Part shown: positions 16,601 through 24,972 of the stretch, in pieces | Layout: each line of letters begins with the position of its first letter | Numbering within the stretch: position 1 is the stretch's first letter | Origin: an uncultured Chlorobiaceae bacterium | Lineage (GTDB): Bacteria > Bacteroidota > Chlorobiia > Chlorobiales > Chlorobiaceae | Reading direction: 5' to 3' | Length of the DNA stretch: 64,000 nt | Assembly: GCA_903994365.1 (NCBI GenBank) | Contig: CAJEXL010000004.1 | Coordinates: forward strand, 59,899 to 123,898 | Program-made: the position numbers and the translations under genes | The notes under the pieces: model-generated | Database searches by the model: none | The model's input: the letters and a program-made list of their open reading frames with translations, nothing else | What the model was told of the DNA's origin: nothing

Positions 16601-17590
16601 GTGAACAAAAGAACATTGAAGAGAATAGGCTTGTTGACTTCCGGAGGAGATGCGCCCGGGATGAATGCTGCCATTCGTGCAGTGACTCGTGCGGCGCTAG
16701 CCAATAAACTGAAAGTAACAGGTATTCGTCGTGGTTATCAGGGGATGATAGATGGTGATTTTATTGCCTTGAAAGCATTCGATGTCAGTGGAATTCTCCA
16801 TCTTGGTGGAACTGTTCTTAAAACCGCACGCTGTATGGAATTCAGAACTCCTGAAGGTCGTGAAAAAGCATTTCAGCAACTGAAAAAAGCGGAAATTGAT
16901 GCAGTTGTTGTTATTGGCGGTGACGGCTCTTTTACTGGCGCTCTTGTCATGTCGCAGGAGTACAATATTCCTTTTGTAGGGATTCCTGCGACGATTGATA
17001 ACGATATGTATGGAACGGATTATACCATCGGGTATGAAACAGCGCTGAATACTGTTGTTGATGCGGTTGATAAAATCAGGGATACTGCCAGATCGCATGG
17101 ACGCATTTTTTTTGTTGAAGTGATGGGTCACGAAGCGGGGATGATTGCCCTGAATAGTGGCATCGCTTGTGGAGCCGAGGTGATTGTCATTCCTGAATCG
17201 AACGAGCATCAGCATGATGAACTGCACAAATTTCTGAGCAAAGGGTACAAGAATAAAGAGAGCAGCGGTATTGTTATTGTTGCCGAAGGTGAGGAGACGG
17301 GCGGCGCGATGAAGATTGCTGAAGAGGTGCGTCGAAAGCATCCTGATCTTGAGGTGCGGGTCTCAATTCTTGGTCATATTCAGCGGGGAGGAAGCCCCAC
17401 AGCTAAAGACAGGATTAATGCCACCAGAATGGGAGTTGCCGCCATTGACGCCCTGCTTGATGACCAGAAAAGCGTCATGATCGGGATAGCGAATGATCAC
17501 ATTGTGCAGGTTCCCTTCAACAAGGCGGTGAAACTTAACCACACGATTGACACTTATCTCCTTGAAATTCAACGGTTGATGAACTCTTAG
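16601..17590 (+). CDS. pfkA: 6-phosphofructokinase, ATP-type
   Basis: Phosphofructokinase of 329 residues (glycolysis, fructose 6-phosphate to 1,6-bisphosphate). Motifs are LLTSGGDAPGMNAAIRAVTR at the N-terminus, VVIGGDGSFTGAL (GGDGS favours ATP over pyrophosphate), PATIDNDMYGTDYTIGYETA, VEVMGHEAGMIAL and ILGHIQRGGSPTAKDR. Length is typical of the bacterial enzyme. The start is GTG 16601; no in-frame ATG with a better context precedes it. The stop overlaps the stop of the convergent photolyase gene. Confidence 0.94.
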   Translation: MNKRTLKRIGLLTSGGDAPGMNAAIRAVTRAALANKLKVTGIRRGYQGMIDGDFIALKAFDVSGILHLGGTVLKTARCMEFRTPEGREKAFQQLKKAEIDAVVVIGGDGSFTGALVMSQEYNIPFVGIPATIDNDMYGTDYTIGYETALNTVVDAVDKIRDTARSHGRIFFVEVMGHEAGMIALNSGIACGAEVIVIPESNEHQHDELHKFLSKGYKNKESSGIVIVAEGEETGGAMKIAEEVRRKHPDLEVRVSILGHIQRGGSPTAKDRINATRMGVAAIDALLDDQKSVMIGIANDHIVQVPFNKAVKLNHTIDTYLLEIQRLMNS

Positions 17591-18972
17591 AGCGTCCATC
17601 TTTTGATGTAGCGCTGTACATCAAACTTTCTGGCACAGCCATTGGCGTTCATGTAACGGATTTTCCCATAGACCTCCCGTTCAAACCAGGGGCGGTCATG
17701 TACTCCACCAATTGACCAAGCAACTCCTGCGTAGCCATTGGGCTCCCGTCCATCCAGTGCATAGCGGTCGTTCAGCGCAATGGCAATGTCAAAAGCCTCC
17801 ATTGGCGTTCTACTCCACTCCAGAATTTTCTTTGCCCAGTACATCCGCATGTAGCCGTGTATTTTGCCGCTTTGTACCAGTTCGTGCTGCGCTGCATTCC
17901 AGAGTGGCTCATGCGTTGCCGATCTCTCAAACTCTTCTGCCGTGTAGAGATACTCCCTTTTGTCGCCGATGTGCTGTGTCAGAGTCTCTTTCGCCCAGTT
18001 GGGGATGCCATCATACGAATCATAGTGGTCGTTACAGGCGCAGAAGTTGTCTGAAAGCTCGCGGCGCACAATCAGCTCTTCAAGAAATGCCTTTCTGTCA
18101 TCCTCCGCTGTTTGGCTTGCCATCACCTTTGTTGCGATGAATTGCGCGCTGATATGGCCGAAATGGAGGTAGGGAGAGAGGTTTGAGATGGCATCGGCAT
18201 TCGGGTCGTTGCGTTCCAGCGCGTAGCCCGAGAGTTTGTGCTGCACGAAGCTGTTCAGGCAATCGGCTGCGGCTTTTTCGCCCGGCAGCAGCAAATCCAC
18301 AGCGGGGACACTTGGGTCAGCGTGCAGTTTTTGGCGGATGCTTTCCCACTCTACCAGCGGCTGTTTTGGAGGCGTTTGCAGTGGTTCAAGCTCAGGAAAT
18401 GGTGTGAGAAAGTCGCCCAAAAGAGCGTTGATTTTCGGGCGGATGGTGCGGGCGGAGTACTCCAGTTTTTGGGATGCCATCCAGCAGGGGACGATGTTGT
18501 GCGCATCAACCTCGTAGAGCGGGATGGTGAGCTGTTCGGCAATCGCGCTTTTCCATCTCCGTGAAATGTGCAGTGGGGAATAGTCGGTCACTATGATGCC
18601 CGCGTTGATAGTGTTGGCAGAGCGAGCGTTGGCAAAGCGGGGAAGCTCCTCTGTCGGCTCTCCTTGCAGGAGGATGAGGGGGATGTTGAAAGTTCTCAAA
18701 TCTCTTTCAACCTCCTGAAGACCCTTGAGCATGAAGTCGTAATGGCGAAGCGATGCTCCAAGAAACGCGGGTGAAAGGGTAAACACTACTACCAGCGGCT
18801 GTTGCATCACTGCGGCTTTGTGGCGGGCAAAGAGCAGCGCCCAGTTGTGGCGTAGCCGCTGGTCACGCGACATCCAGTAGATGACTGTTCCCGTTGTATC
18901 AGTGCAATTGTTCAGAAGCCTGACCCGACGCGGGTCAACAGGAGTAACTGAAGGTTCAGACAAGGTTGGCAA
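17587..18972 (-). CDS. phr: Deoxyribodipyrimidine photolyase, class II
   Basis: FAD-dependent DNA repair enzyme of 461 residues that splits UV-induced pyrimidine dimers with light. Class II features are VIYWMSRDQRLRHNWALLFA near residues 31-50, the ELIVRRELSDNFC region near 300, LTQHIGDKREYLYT, and the C-terminal MRMYWAKKILEWSRTP and DGREPNGYAGVAWSIGGVHD. Its start overlaps the end of the amidotransferase gene by 17 bases, so the two form an operon. It ends tail-to-tail with pfkA, the two stop codons sharing bases in TTAG. A repair role is sensible for a phototroph. Confidence 0.93.
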   Translation of the reverse strand: MPTLSEPSVTPVDPRRVRLLNNCTDTTGTVIYWMSRDQRLRHNWALLFARHKAAVMQQPLVVVFTLSPAFLGASLRHYDFMLKGLQEVERDLRTFNIPLILLQGEPTEELPRFANARSANTINAGIIVTDYSPLHISRRWKSAIAEQLTIPLYEVDAHNIVPCWMASQKLEYSARTIRPKINALLGDFLTPFPELEPLQTPPKQPLVEWESIRQKLHADPSVPAVDLLLPGEKAAADCLNSFVQHKLSGYALERNDPNADAISNLSPYLHFGHISAQFIATKVMASQTAEDDRKAFLEELIVRRELSDNFCACNDHYDSYDGIPNWAKETLTQHIGDKREYLYTAEEFERSATHEPLWNAAQHELVQSGKIHGYMRMYWAKKILEWSRTPMEAFDIAIALNDRYALDGREPNGYAGVAWSIGGVHDRPWFEREVYGKIRYMNANGCARKFDVQRYIKRWTL

Positions 18973-19672
18973 GTTTTAAAAAGTTGTATAAAAGCTGGTT
19001 GCCGGTTGCGCTGTACGCTTCGCTGAATGCTTCAAAATCGGCAAAAAATTGCTTGCTATCCATTTGCTTAAGATCGTGGTCAATGGTGAGCCACTCGGCA
19101 AACATGGCTCGGGTAAGCTCAAAATGGCATTGCAGTCCGTAAGCGTTCGTGCCAACTTTTATTGCTTGATGGCGGCAGTGTGCGCCAGTTGCGAGAAGTT
19201 CCGTGCCCGACGGCGTAAGCTCTACCGTCTCTCCATGCAGTTGAAACACCCGGATGGTGTTGTCCAGTCCAGTAAAAAGTTGATCGTTTTTGCCAGCGTT
19301 GGTGAGCTCAATGTTATATGGAGCGCCATCAGCGTCAAAAAAGCCGATCTCTTTTTGTGGGCAGGAGAGCACCCTGCCACCTGCGGCATTTACCAGTAAT
19401 TGCATTCCAAGGCAGATGCCAAGGTAGGGAATGCCCTCCGCCACAATCTGCTTAATTTGCTGGAGTTGGTGCTGCATGGAGGGAGTGGCATCATTGGCGC
19501 TTTGCGGACCACCAAGTACCACAACTGCGCGGTAGTTGCGCGGGTCGGGGAAGGTTTCGCCTTGCGATAAATCCACAACGTCGGTAGTTATGCCATAGGT
19601 GTGCAACAGTGGTTCAAGCAATCCAAGGCCTTCGTGGGTGATGTTTTTTATGATGAGCAGTTGGTTAGGCAT
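18956..19672 (-). CDS. Class I glutamine amidotransferase-like protein
   Basis: Protein of 238 residues with the GATase1 fold as in stand-alone GMP-synthase-like amidotransferases. The nucleophile cysteine is in GICLGMQLLVNAAGG near residue 95; the His/Glu pair appears in GLQCHFELTRAMF near residue 180. The motif AVVVLGGPQSAND gives the oxyanion-hole region. No synthetase partner is nearby, so the acceptor is unknown; stand-alone members may hydrolyse gamma-glutamyl compounds. It is translationally coupled to the photolyase gene. Confidence 0.85.
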   Translation of the reverse strand: MPNQLLIIKNITHEGLGLLEPLLHTYGITTDVVDLSQGETFPDPRNYRAVVVLGGPQSANDATPSMQHQLQQIKQIVAEGIPYLGICLGMQLLVNAAGGRVLSCPQKEIGFFDADGAPYNIELTNAGKNDQLFTGLDNTIRVFQLHGETVELTPSGTELLATGAHCRHQAIKVGTNAYGLQCHFELTRAMFAEWLTIDHDLKQMDSKQFFADFEAFSEAYSATGNQLLYNFLKLANLV

Positions 19673-19684
19673 GGGTAACGTTGC

Positions 19685-19987
19685 TTATGATTGCGGCAGT
19701 TCGCTCAAATCCTTTCGGACTTGTATCAGATAATGTTGGAATTCAACATAGGCGGGTGCGCTTTCGCTCAGCTCCGCCCACAAAGCTTCGGCTTGCTGGA
19801 AATAGTTGTGGGCAGTAACAATGTCGGAGCGGTGAGCTTTGTAAAAAACTCCAAGCTTTGCATAAGAGATAGCGAGCCCGTTTTTGAAGGAGACGTTGCT
19901 TGGGAAAGCGTCGTAGAGTTCTTCAGCAAGGCTTTTATTAACATGCGTAATTCGTTGTCGTGTAATTGTATATCCATAAAAATGCCA
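19685..19987 (-). pseudogene. Remnant of a TPR-repeat protein
   Basis: An open stretch on the minus strand ends at TAA 19685-19687 and is bounded upstream by an in-frame TGA (19988-19990). It has no usable ATG or GTG. The translation includes LYDAFPSNVSFKNGLAISYA followed by KLGVFYKAHR, which reads like TPR helices of large repeat proteins common in Chlorobi, and ends RKDLSELPQS. It looks like the last repeats of a gene whose 5' part is lost. Assignment rests on motif resemblance only. Confidence 0.5.
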
Positions 19988-20028
19988 TCATTCGTTTTTC
20001 CTGCAATCTTGCCACTCCAGCCTTTCCA

Positions 20029-20133
20029 CTGCCAAAATCAAAATTCCCGAAAGATAGCATTTTTGCCATTGCGTTTGCTGGTGGACTGACAGGTTTGGCT
20101 GCAGTAATCGTTTTCTCTTACAAAAGATTGTAA
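20029..20133 (+). pseudogene. Possible fragment of a membrane protein C-terminus
   Basis: In-frame stretch ending at TAA 20131-20133, translating to KFPKDSIFAIAFAGGLTGLA followed by AVIVFSYKRL. It is a clean single transmembrane helix with a basic end. There is no ATG start in frame nearby, so it is either a relic or chance. Together with the TPR remnant it suggests that 19.7-20.15 kb is decayed gene material. Confidence 0.25.
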
Positions 20134-20169
20134 TCAATTACTATCTTCCGTCATACAAACCGAACAACC

Positions 20170-20796
20170 ATGAAAACAACAAAAACAACCATAAGAAATC
20201 TGCCAGCAAAACAGCGGCGGGCGGTGACGGTGGAGGCGGTGATTGAGCTTGCTGCCGAGAAAAATCCAGCATCGATTACGACGGCGGAGATTGCCGAGCG
20301 GATGCAGTTGACGCAGGGTGCCTTGTTCCGCCATTTTCCCACCAAAGATGCGCTCTGGCAGTCGGTGATGGAGTGGGTTACTGCTCAACTGCTCGGCAGG
20401 ATTGACAAGGTGGTTGCCACCACCGATTCACCGCTGGAGGCGCTTGAGCTGATGTTTGCAGCGCATATTGATTTTGTGGCGAAGCATCCTGGAGCGCCGC
20501 GCATGATGTTTGCTGAACTTCAGCGACCCGATCCCACCGCGGCCAAGGCCATTGCTCAAACCATGCTTCACCATTATGGCGAACGTGTTGGTAAACTCCT
20601 TGCAAAAGGGATGAGCGAGGGAATAATCGATCCCGATCTTGATGTGGCTGCCGCTTCGGTGATGTTTATCGGGATGGTGCAGGGGTTGGTGATGCAGTCC
20701 TTGATAGCCGGTGATCTTGCCGTGATGCTTGGCAATGCCAAACCGCTCTTTGCGCTTTACGCCAGGGGCATAAAACACAGAAACCATGAAGTTTAA
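20170..20796 (+). CDS. TetR/AcrR-family transcriptional regulator
   Basis: Repressor-type regulator of 208 residues. The N-terminal helix-turn-helix spans about residues 20-65 (TTAEIAERMQLTQGALFRHF, then PTKDALWQSV). The C-terminal domain is a ligand-binding helical bundle with VMFIGMVQGLVMQSL. It overlaps the start of the efflux adaptor gene by 11 bases and leads the exporter operon, so it most likely controls that operon in response to an exported compound. The effector is unknown. Confidence 0.88.
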   Translation: MKTTKTTIRNLPAKQRRAVTVEAVIELAAEKNPASITTAEIAERMQLTQGALFRHFPTKDALWQSVMEWVTAQLLGRIDKVVATTDSPLEALELMFAAHIDFVAKHPGAPRMMFAELQRPDPTAAKAIAQTMLHHYGERVGKLLAKGMSEGIIDPDLDVAAASVMFIGMVQGLVMQSLIAGDLAVMLGNAKPLFALYARGIKHRNHEV

Positions 20797-21982
20797 AGCC
20801 ATCAATAAAAAAATGCTCCGGTTGCTGGCGGTACTGGTTCCCCTGCTGCTGCTCTTCTTCTACGTTGCACTCCGCTCAGGCCCGCTTGCCTCTGTGCCGG
20901 TAACGGTTGTGGCGGTTGAAAAGAGGGCGATCACTCCCGTACTCTCTGGCATCGGTACCCTTGAGGCACGATATACCTACAGAATTGGATCTATTGCATC
21001 GGGCAGGGTCAAGCAGCTATCCGTTGACGTGGGTGATATGGTCAAGGCTGGTCAGGTGGTTGGGGAGATCGATCCTGTCGATCTGGATGAGCATCTCAGC
21101 GCTCAGCGTTCCGCCATCAAACGGGCGGAGGCGGGGGTGCTTTTGGCAGAGGCGCAGTTGCGTGATGCCAAAGCAAAACAGGCCTTTACCGCTTCGCAGG
21201 AAAAACGGTACGGGTTGCTGCTGAAAGCTCAGGCAGCGAGTGCTGAGCTGGTGGAGACAAAGCATCAGGAGGCGGAGATTGCCCGCGCTTCTGCCTCTGC
21301 GGCAGAGGCGGGCATCAATGCTGCGCGTCAGGAGCTGGCTTCTGTCAAGGCCGAGTATCAGGGCATGGTGAAGCAGCGGCACAATCTGCTGCTGGTAGCG
21401 CCAAATGATGGAGTGGTGACAAGCCGTGATGCTGAGCCGGGTAACACGGTGCTGGCTGGTCAGACCGTTATTGAGATGATTGATCCAAAAAGTCTTTGGG
21501 TTGCCGTGCGCTTCGACCAGTTGCAAAGTGCCGGACTGAAGGCGGCGCTTCCGGCAGAGGTGAGGCTCCGCTCTCAATCCGGCAAGAGTTTTCCCGCATC
21601 TGTGCTGCGCGTTGAGCCGCTTGCGGATCGCGTTACCGAGGAGATTCTCGCAAAAGTTGTTTTCAACGTGTTGCCTGAGCCGTTGCCGCCGGTTGGCGAA
21701 CTGTGTGAGGTGATCGTCCAGCTTACGCCGCTGCAATCGGTTCCCGTTGTTCCCAACGCCAGCGTGCACCGAGTCGATGGAGAGCTTGGCGTTTGGGTGG
21801 TTGATGGTTCCGCATTGCGCTTTGCGCCGGTTCGCATCGGTGCGACTGACCACGCTGGAAACATCCAGGTGCTTGAGGGTTTGCAATCCGGCGACCGCGT
21901 TGTGGTATACAGCAAAAGCACGTTACGTGCCGGAAGCCGTATCACGATTATCAAGAATAACGGGAAAGGAACTCTTTTATGA
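20786..21982 (+). CDS. Efflux periplasmic adaptor (HlyD/DevB-like)
   Basis: Membrane fusion protein of 398 residues. It has an N-terminal membrane anchor (LLAVLVPLLLLFFYVALRSG, residues 13-32), a lipoyl half-motif (IGSIASGRVKQLSVDVGDMV), a coiled-coil hairpin (residues about 105-195, rich in Ala/Glu), the second lipoyl half (LLVAPNDGVVTSRDAEPGNT) and beta-barrel/proximal domains (VWVVDGSALRFAPVRIG). It connects the FtsX-type permease and ATPase encoded next to an outer-membrane channel. The arrangement adaptor-permease-ATPase resembles DevBCA/MacAB-like exporters. Substrate unknown. The stop overlaps the permease start (ATGA). Confidence 0.87.
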   Translation: MKFKAINKKMLRLLAVLVPLLLLFFYVALRSGPLASVPVTVVAVEKRAITPVLSGIGTLEARYTYRIGSIASGRVKQLSVDVGDMVKAGQVVGEIDPVDLDEHLSAQRSAIKRAEAGVLLAEAQLRDAKAKQAFTASQEKRYGLLLKAQAASAELVETKHQEAEIARASASAAEAGINAARQELASVKAEYQGMVKQRHNLLLVAPNDGVVTSRDAEPGNTVLAGQTVIEMIDPKSLWVAVRFDQLQSAGLKAALPAEVRLRSQSGKSFPASVLRVEPLADRVTEEILAKVVFNVLPEPLPPVGELCEVIVQLTPLQSVPVVPNASVHRVDGELGVWVVDGSALRFAPVRIGATDHAGNIQVLEGLQSGDRVVVYSKSTLRAGSRITIIKNNGKGTLL

Positions 21983-23181
21983 TCAGCCTTGCCGGACGTG
22001 ATATACTGCATGGATGGGTGCGCTTCCTCATGACCGGCTTCGGCCTCGGTCTCTTGATCGGCGTCACCTTGAGCATGGCCGGGATCTATCGCGGCATGGT
22101 TGATGATGCCAATGTGCTGATCGACAACAGCGGAGCCGATCTCTGGGTGGTGCAGCAGGGAACGCTCGGTCCTTATGCCGAACCATCGAGCCTCTACGAC
22201 GATAGTTACCGCAGCATCCTCGGCATGGCGGGCGTTGCACGTGCGGCAAATGTCACCTATCTCACCATGCAGGTACGTCATGGAGGAGGCGATGTGCGGG
22301 CGATGGTGGTGGGCGTGGTGCCGGGCGGGCCGGGTGAGCCTGGGCAGCCGGGCTTTCTCGTCGCTGGTCGCCACCTGACGGGAGGCCGCTATGAGGCTGT
22401 GGCTGATGTTAAAGCTGGATGTGCGCTGGGCGACACCATTATCATCCGCCGCAACCGCTTCAGGGTCGTCGGGTTGACGAGGCGTATGGTCTCCTCTGGT
22501 GGCGATCCGATGCTGTTTATTCCATTGAAAGATGCCCAGGAGGCGCAGTTTCTCAAGGATAACGATATGCTGCTCCAGCAGAGGCGGCGCACGGCTTTAA
22601 ATCCACTTTTTAACCGACCGGGTGTGCCGGGACTGCTCGATGCCGTTATTGCGTCACAAACGACAAGCGTTTACGTCAATGCCGTGCTCGTGCAACTGAA
22701 ACCCGGATACGCTCCGGAAGCAGTTGCGAAGGATATTCAGCGCTGGCAGCGGCTGCAGGTCTATACTCGCCCACAGATGCGGACGATTCTTGTCGACAAG
22801 CTGATTGCAACATCGGCCAAACAGATCGGGATGTTTCTTGTCATTCTCTCCATTGTCAGTGCAGCAATTGTCGCGTTCATCATCTACACCATGACCATGG
22901 CAAAGATCCGCGAGATTGCGGTGTTGAAGCTGATTGGAACCAGAAACCGCGTGATTGCCAGTATGATTCTTCAGCAGGCTGTCGGGCTTGGAGCAATTGG
23001 CTTTGTGGTTGGAAAGATTGCCGCAACGCTCTGGTCGCCCTTTTTTCCAAGATATGTGCTGCTTGAACCCGGCGATGCCATTCGTGGCTTCATCATCGTC
23101 ATGGTGATCTCGGTTCTTGCCAGTATTCTTGCCATTACAGCAGCGCTCAAGGTCGACCCTGCTGAAGCAATAGGAGGTTGA
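21979..23181 (+). CDS. ABC transporter permease, FtsX/DevC type
   Basis: Permease of 400 residues. One N-terminal membrane helix (FLMTGFGLGLLIGVTLSMAG) is followed by a large periplasmic domain and three C-terminal helices (about residues 280-395), with the FtsX signature IREIAVLKLIGTRNRVIASM between. It overlaps the adaptor gene by four bases and is followed one base later by the ATPase gene. The topology is that of MacB/DevC exporters, which act mechanically on periplasmic substrates rather than transporting through the membrane domain. Confidence 0.88.
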   Translation: MISLAGRDILHGWVRFLMTGFGLGLLIGVTLSMAGIYRGMVDDANVLIDNSGADLWVVQQGTLGPYAEPSSLYDDSYRSILGMAGVARAANVTYLTMQVRHGGGDVRAMVVGVVPGGPGEPGQPGFLVAGRHLTGGRYEAVADVKAGCALGDTIIIRRNRFRVVGLTRRMVSSGGDPMLFIPLKDAQEAQFLKDNDMLLQQRRRTALNPLFNRPGVPGLLDAVIASQTTSVYVNAVLVQLKPGYAPEAVAKDIQRWQRLQVYTRPQMRTILVDKLIATSAKQIGMFLVILSIVSAAIVAFIIYTMTMAKIREIAVLKLIGTRNRVIASMILQQAVGLGAIGFVVGKIAATLWSPFFPRYVLLEPGDAIRGFIIVMVISVLASILAITAALKVDPAEAIGG

Positions 23182-23182
23182 A

Positions 23183-23917
23183 ATGTCGGGCAATGGCATT
23201 GTGATTGAGGGGTTACAGAAGCGGTACGGCAGCGGCGACACCCTTGTGGATGCCCTGAAGGGAGTTGACATGCAGGTCGCTCCGGCAGAGGTTGTGGGGC
23301 TTGTTGGCCCTTCTGGCTCCGGGAAAAGCACCCTTTTGAAATGCCTTGGCGCAGTTATTGAACCATCAGCAGGACGGATGAGACTGGGGGAGCAGATTAT
23401 CTACGATGGCGGCTGGAAAATCAGGGATCTCCGGGCGCTCCGGCGCGATAACATCGGCTTTGTCTTTCAGGCACCCTACCTGATTCCCTTTCTGGATGTG
23501 GTGGATAATGTGGCACTGCTGCCGATGCTGGCAGGTGAGCGGAATGGAGCGGCTCGCAAACGCGCGATGGAGCTGCTGGAGGCGCTTGATGTCGCTCATC
23601 GGGCAAAGGCGATGCCTGCGCAGCTCTCCGGCGGCGAACAACAGCGGGTGGCTATTGCCAGAGCGCTCGTCAACCATCCGCCAGTCATCCTTGCCGATGA
23701 ACCGACAGCTCCTCTCGACAGCCAGCGGGCGCTTGCGGTGATTGCCATCCTCAACGACATGGCGCGTCAGTACGAAACAGCAATTATCATTGTCACGCAT
23801 GACGAAAAAATCATCCCTACCTTCAAGCGGATCTACCATATTCGCGATGGCCGGACGCATGAAGAGGCAGGGGAGGGGAAGTCACCCCGCGAACTGATTA
23901 AAACCGACAAGGCATGA
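23183..23917 (+). CDS. ABC transporter ATP-binding protein, DevA/LolD type
   Basis: ATPase of 244 residues driving the FtsX-type permease. Walker A is GPSGSGKST near residues 44-52, the Q-loop region FVFQAPYLIPFLDV, the signature [16 protein letters not shown] and Walker [14 protein letters not shown]; the His switch is in IIVTHDEKI. The Pro in DEPTAPLDS is unusual (Ala is common) but not catalytic. The stop overlaps the start of a longer reading of the next gene (ATGA). Confidence 0.92.
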   Translation: MSGNGIVIEGLQKRYGSGDTLVDALKGVDMQVAPAEVVGLVGPSGSGKSTLLKCLGAVIEPSAGRMRLGEQIIYDGGWKIRDLRALRRDNIGFVFQAPYLIPFLDVVDNVALLPMLAGERNGAARKRAMELLEALDVAHRAKAMPAQLSGGEQQRVAIARALVNHPPVILADEPTAPLDSQRALAVIAILNDMARQYETAIIIVTHDEKIIPTFKRIYHIRDGRTHEEAGEGKSPRELIKTDKA

Positions 23918-23964
23918 GAAGAGACTCTCGCCTATCGCTTAACATTGATGCTGGAGAGAGTAGA

Positions 23965-24423
23965 ATGAAAACAATACGGAGTGAAATTATCATTGCCGCT
24001 TCACCCGAGGAGGTGTGGTCTGTTCTGGCAGCGTTTCACCTCTACCCGGAGTGGAACCCCTTTATTCGTGAAGTTAGAGGTAAAGGAGCCGCAGGTGAAC
24101 GGTTATGGTTTAAAGCCAGGCTTGATGGTTTGCCGGAGATTCTCTTCCGGGCGGCCATCAGCGAGCTTGTCCCTCCAGTCAAGCTTGGATGGTATGCCAT
24201 ATTCCTGAAAGGCGTTTTTGAGGCCTACCATTATTTTGAGATAGAGGAGCTGGCTTCCGGGAAGAGCCGGTTTATCAATACCGAAGAGTTCAGCGGGCTT
24301 TTCTCTGGCGTGCTGCTTTTTTTGCTGGAATCAAGGTTCAGAAAGAGATATCAGATGATGGATGAGGCTTTGAAAGAGCGGGTTGAGGCCGTAGCCATTA
24401 CAAATCCTGCCAGGTTGAACTAA
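23965..24423 (+). CDS. SRPBCC (START-like) domain protein
   Basis: Protein of 152 residues with the helix-grip fold of the polyketide cyclase/Bet v1-like family. Motifs are ASPEEVWSVLAAFHLYPEWN and PFIREVRGKG, then PPVKLGWYAIFLKGVFEAYH. These proteins bind hydrophobic ligands. ATG 23965 has a GGAGAG ribosome site; an upstream ATG at 23914 overlaps the ATPase stop and would add 17 residues. It ends the TetR-exporter operon, so it may bind the exported compound (inference). Confidence 0.78.
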   Translation: MKTIRSEIIIAASPEEVWSVLAAFHLYPEWNPFIREVRGKGAAGERLWFKARLDGLPEILFRAAISELVPPVKLGWYAIFLKGVFEAYHYFEIEELASGKSRFINTEEFSGLFSGVLLFLLESRFRKRYQMMDEALKERVEAVAITNPARLN

Positions 24424-24510
24424 TAATTATTAAATGGAAGGGAGAACAAGCCAACAATTTTGCTCATCATGTTCACGTCGTCAGGTTCTTGGGCAGACTG
24501 GAAAGAGTTG

Positions 24511-24972
24511 CTATTTTTTTGCAGGTGTTTTTGACTGAGCGGAAAGCTTGCCTCCATAATGACCAAGAAGTGTCACGACCGGCAGCATGGAAAAAAGAGT
24601 CGCAAGATAGAGCCAGTGGTCGATACCTTGCTGGCTCATCACATCAGGAGAGCTGAGTCTGATAGCAACAGCAGTAGTGCAGAGTGCAAAAAGCAGGCAG
24701 GAGAGTCTGATTTTTTTTATAAAGAGAGGCGCTTTGGCTCCACGATATTTTGTTTTCCAGTCGTGGATACCTGAAAAAAAAGAGACCGGAATGGCAAGTA
24801 TGACAATGAGAATAAGATGTTCGACGGTATGCTCGAAATAGCTGTTGGAGGTTGCAAGTGTCAAGATCAAGTACAGCACGGCAACAGGGATCAGGCCGTT
24901 ACTGAAGTGTGCCGCAATGGCATGAAACAGAAAGCTCTTTTTCATCTCTTTGAATAATCCCTGGCCTGCCAT
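24511..24972 (-). CDS. Four-helix membrane protein of unknown function
   Basis: Protein of 153 residues with four hydrophobic helices near residues 25-42, 50-68, 87-104 and 118-138. Several histidines sit at helix ends (FHAIAAHF, HTVEHL, GIHDW, IDHWLYL, GHYGG), which recalls small haem- or metal-binding membrane proteins, but no family is recognised. It runs opposite to the exporter operon. A ribosome site (AGGAGA) precedes ATG 24972. Confidence 0.7.
   Translation of the reverse strand: MAGQGLFKEMKKSFLFHAIAAHFSNGLIPVAVLYLILTLATSNSYFEHTVEHLILIVILAIPVSFFSGIHDWKTKYRGAKAPLFIKKIRLSCLLFALCTTAVAIRLSSPDVMSQQGIDHWLYLATLFSMLPVVTLLGHYGGKLSAQSKTPAKK

Noticed and set aside
21017..21886. Minus-strand ORF of 289 residues inside the exporter adaptor gene
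   Set aside because: Antisense shadow of a gene with strong domain support; translation shows no motifs.
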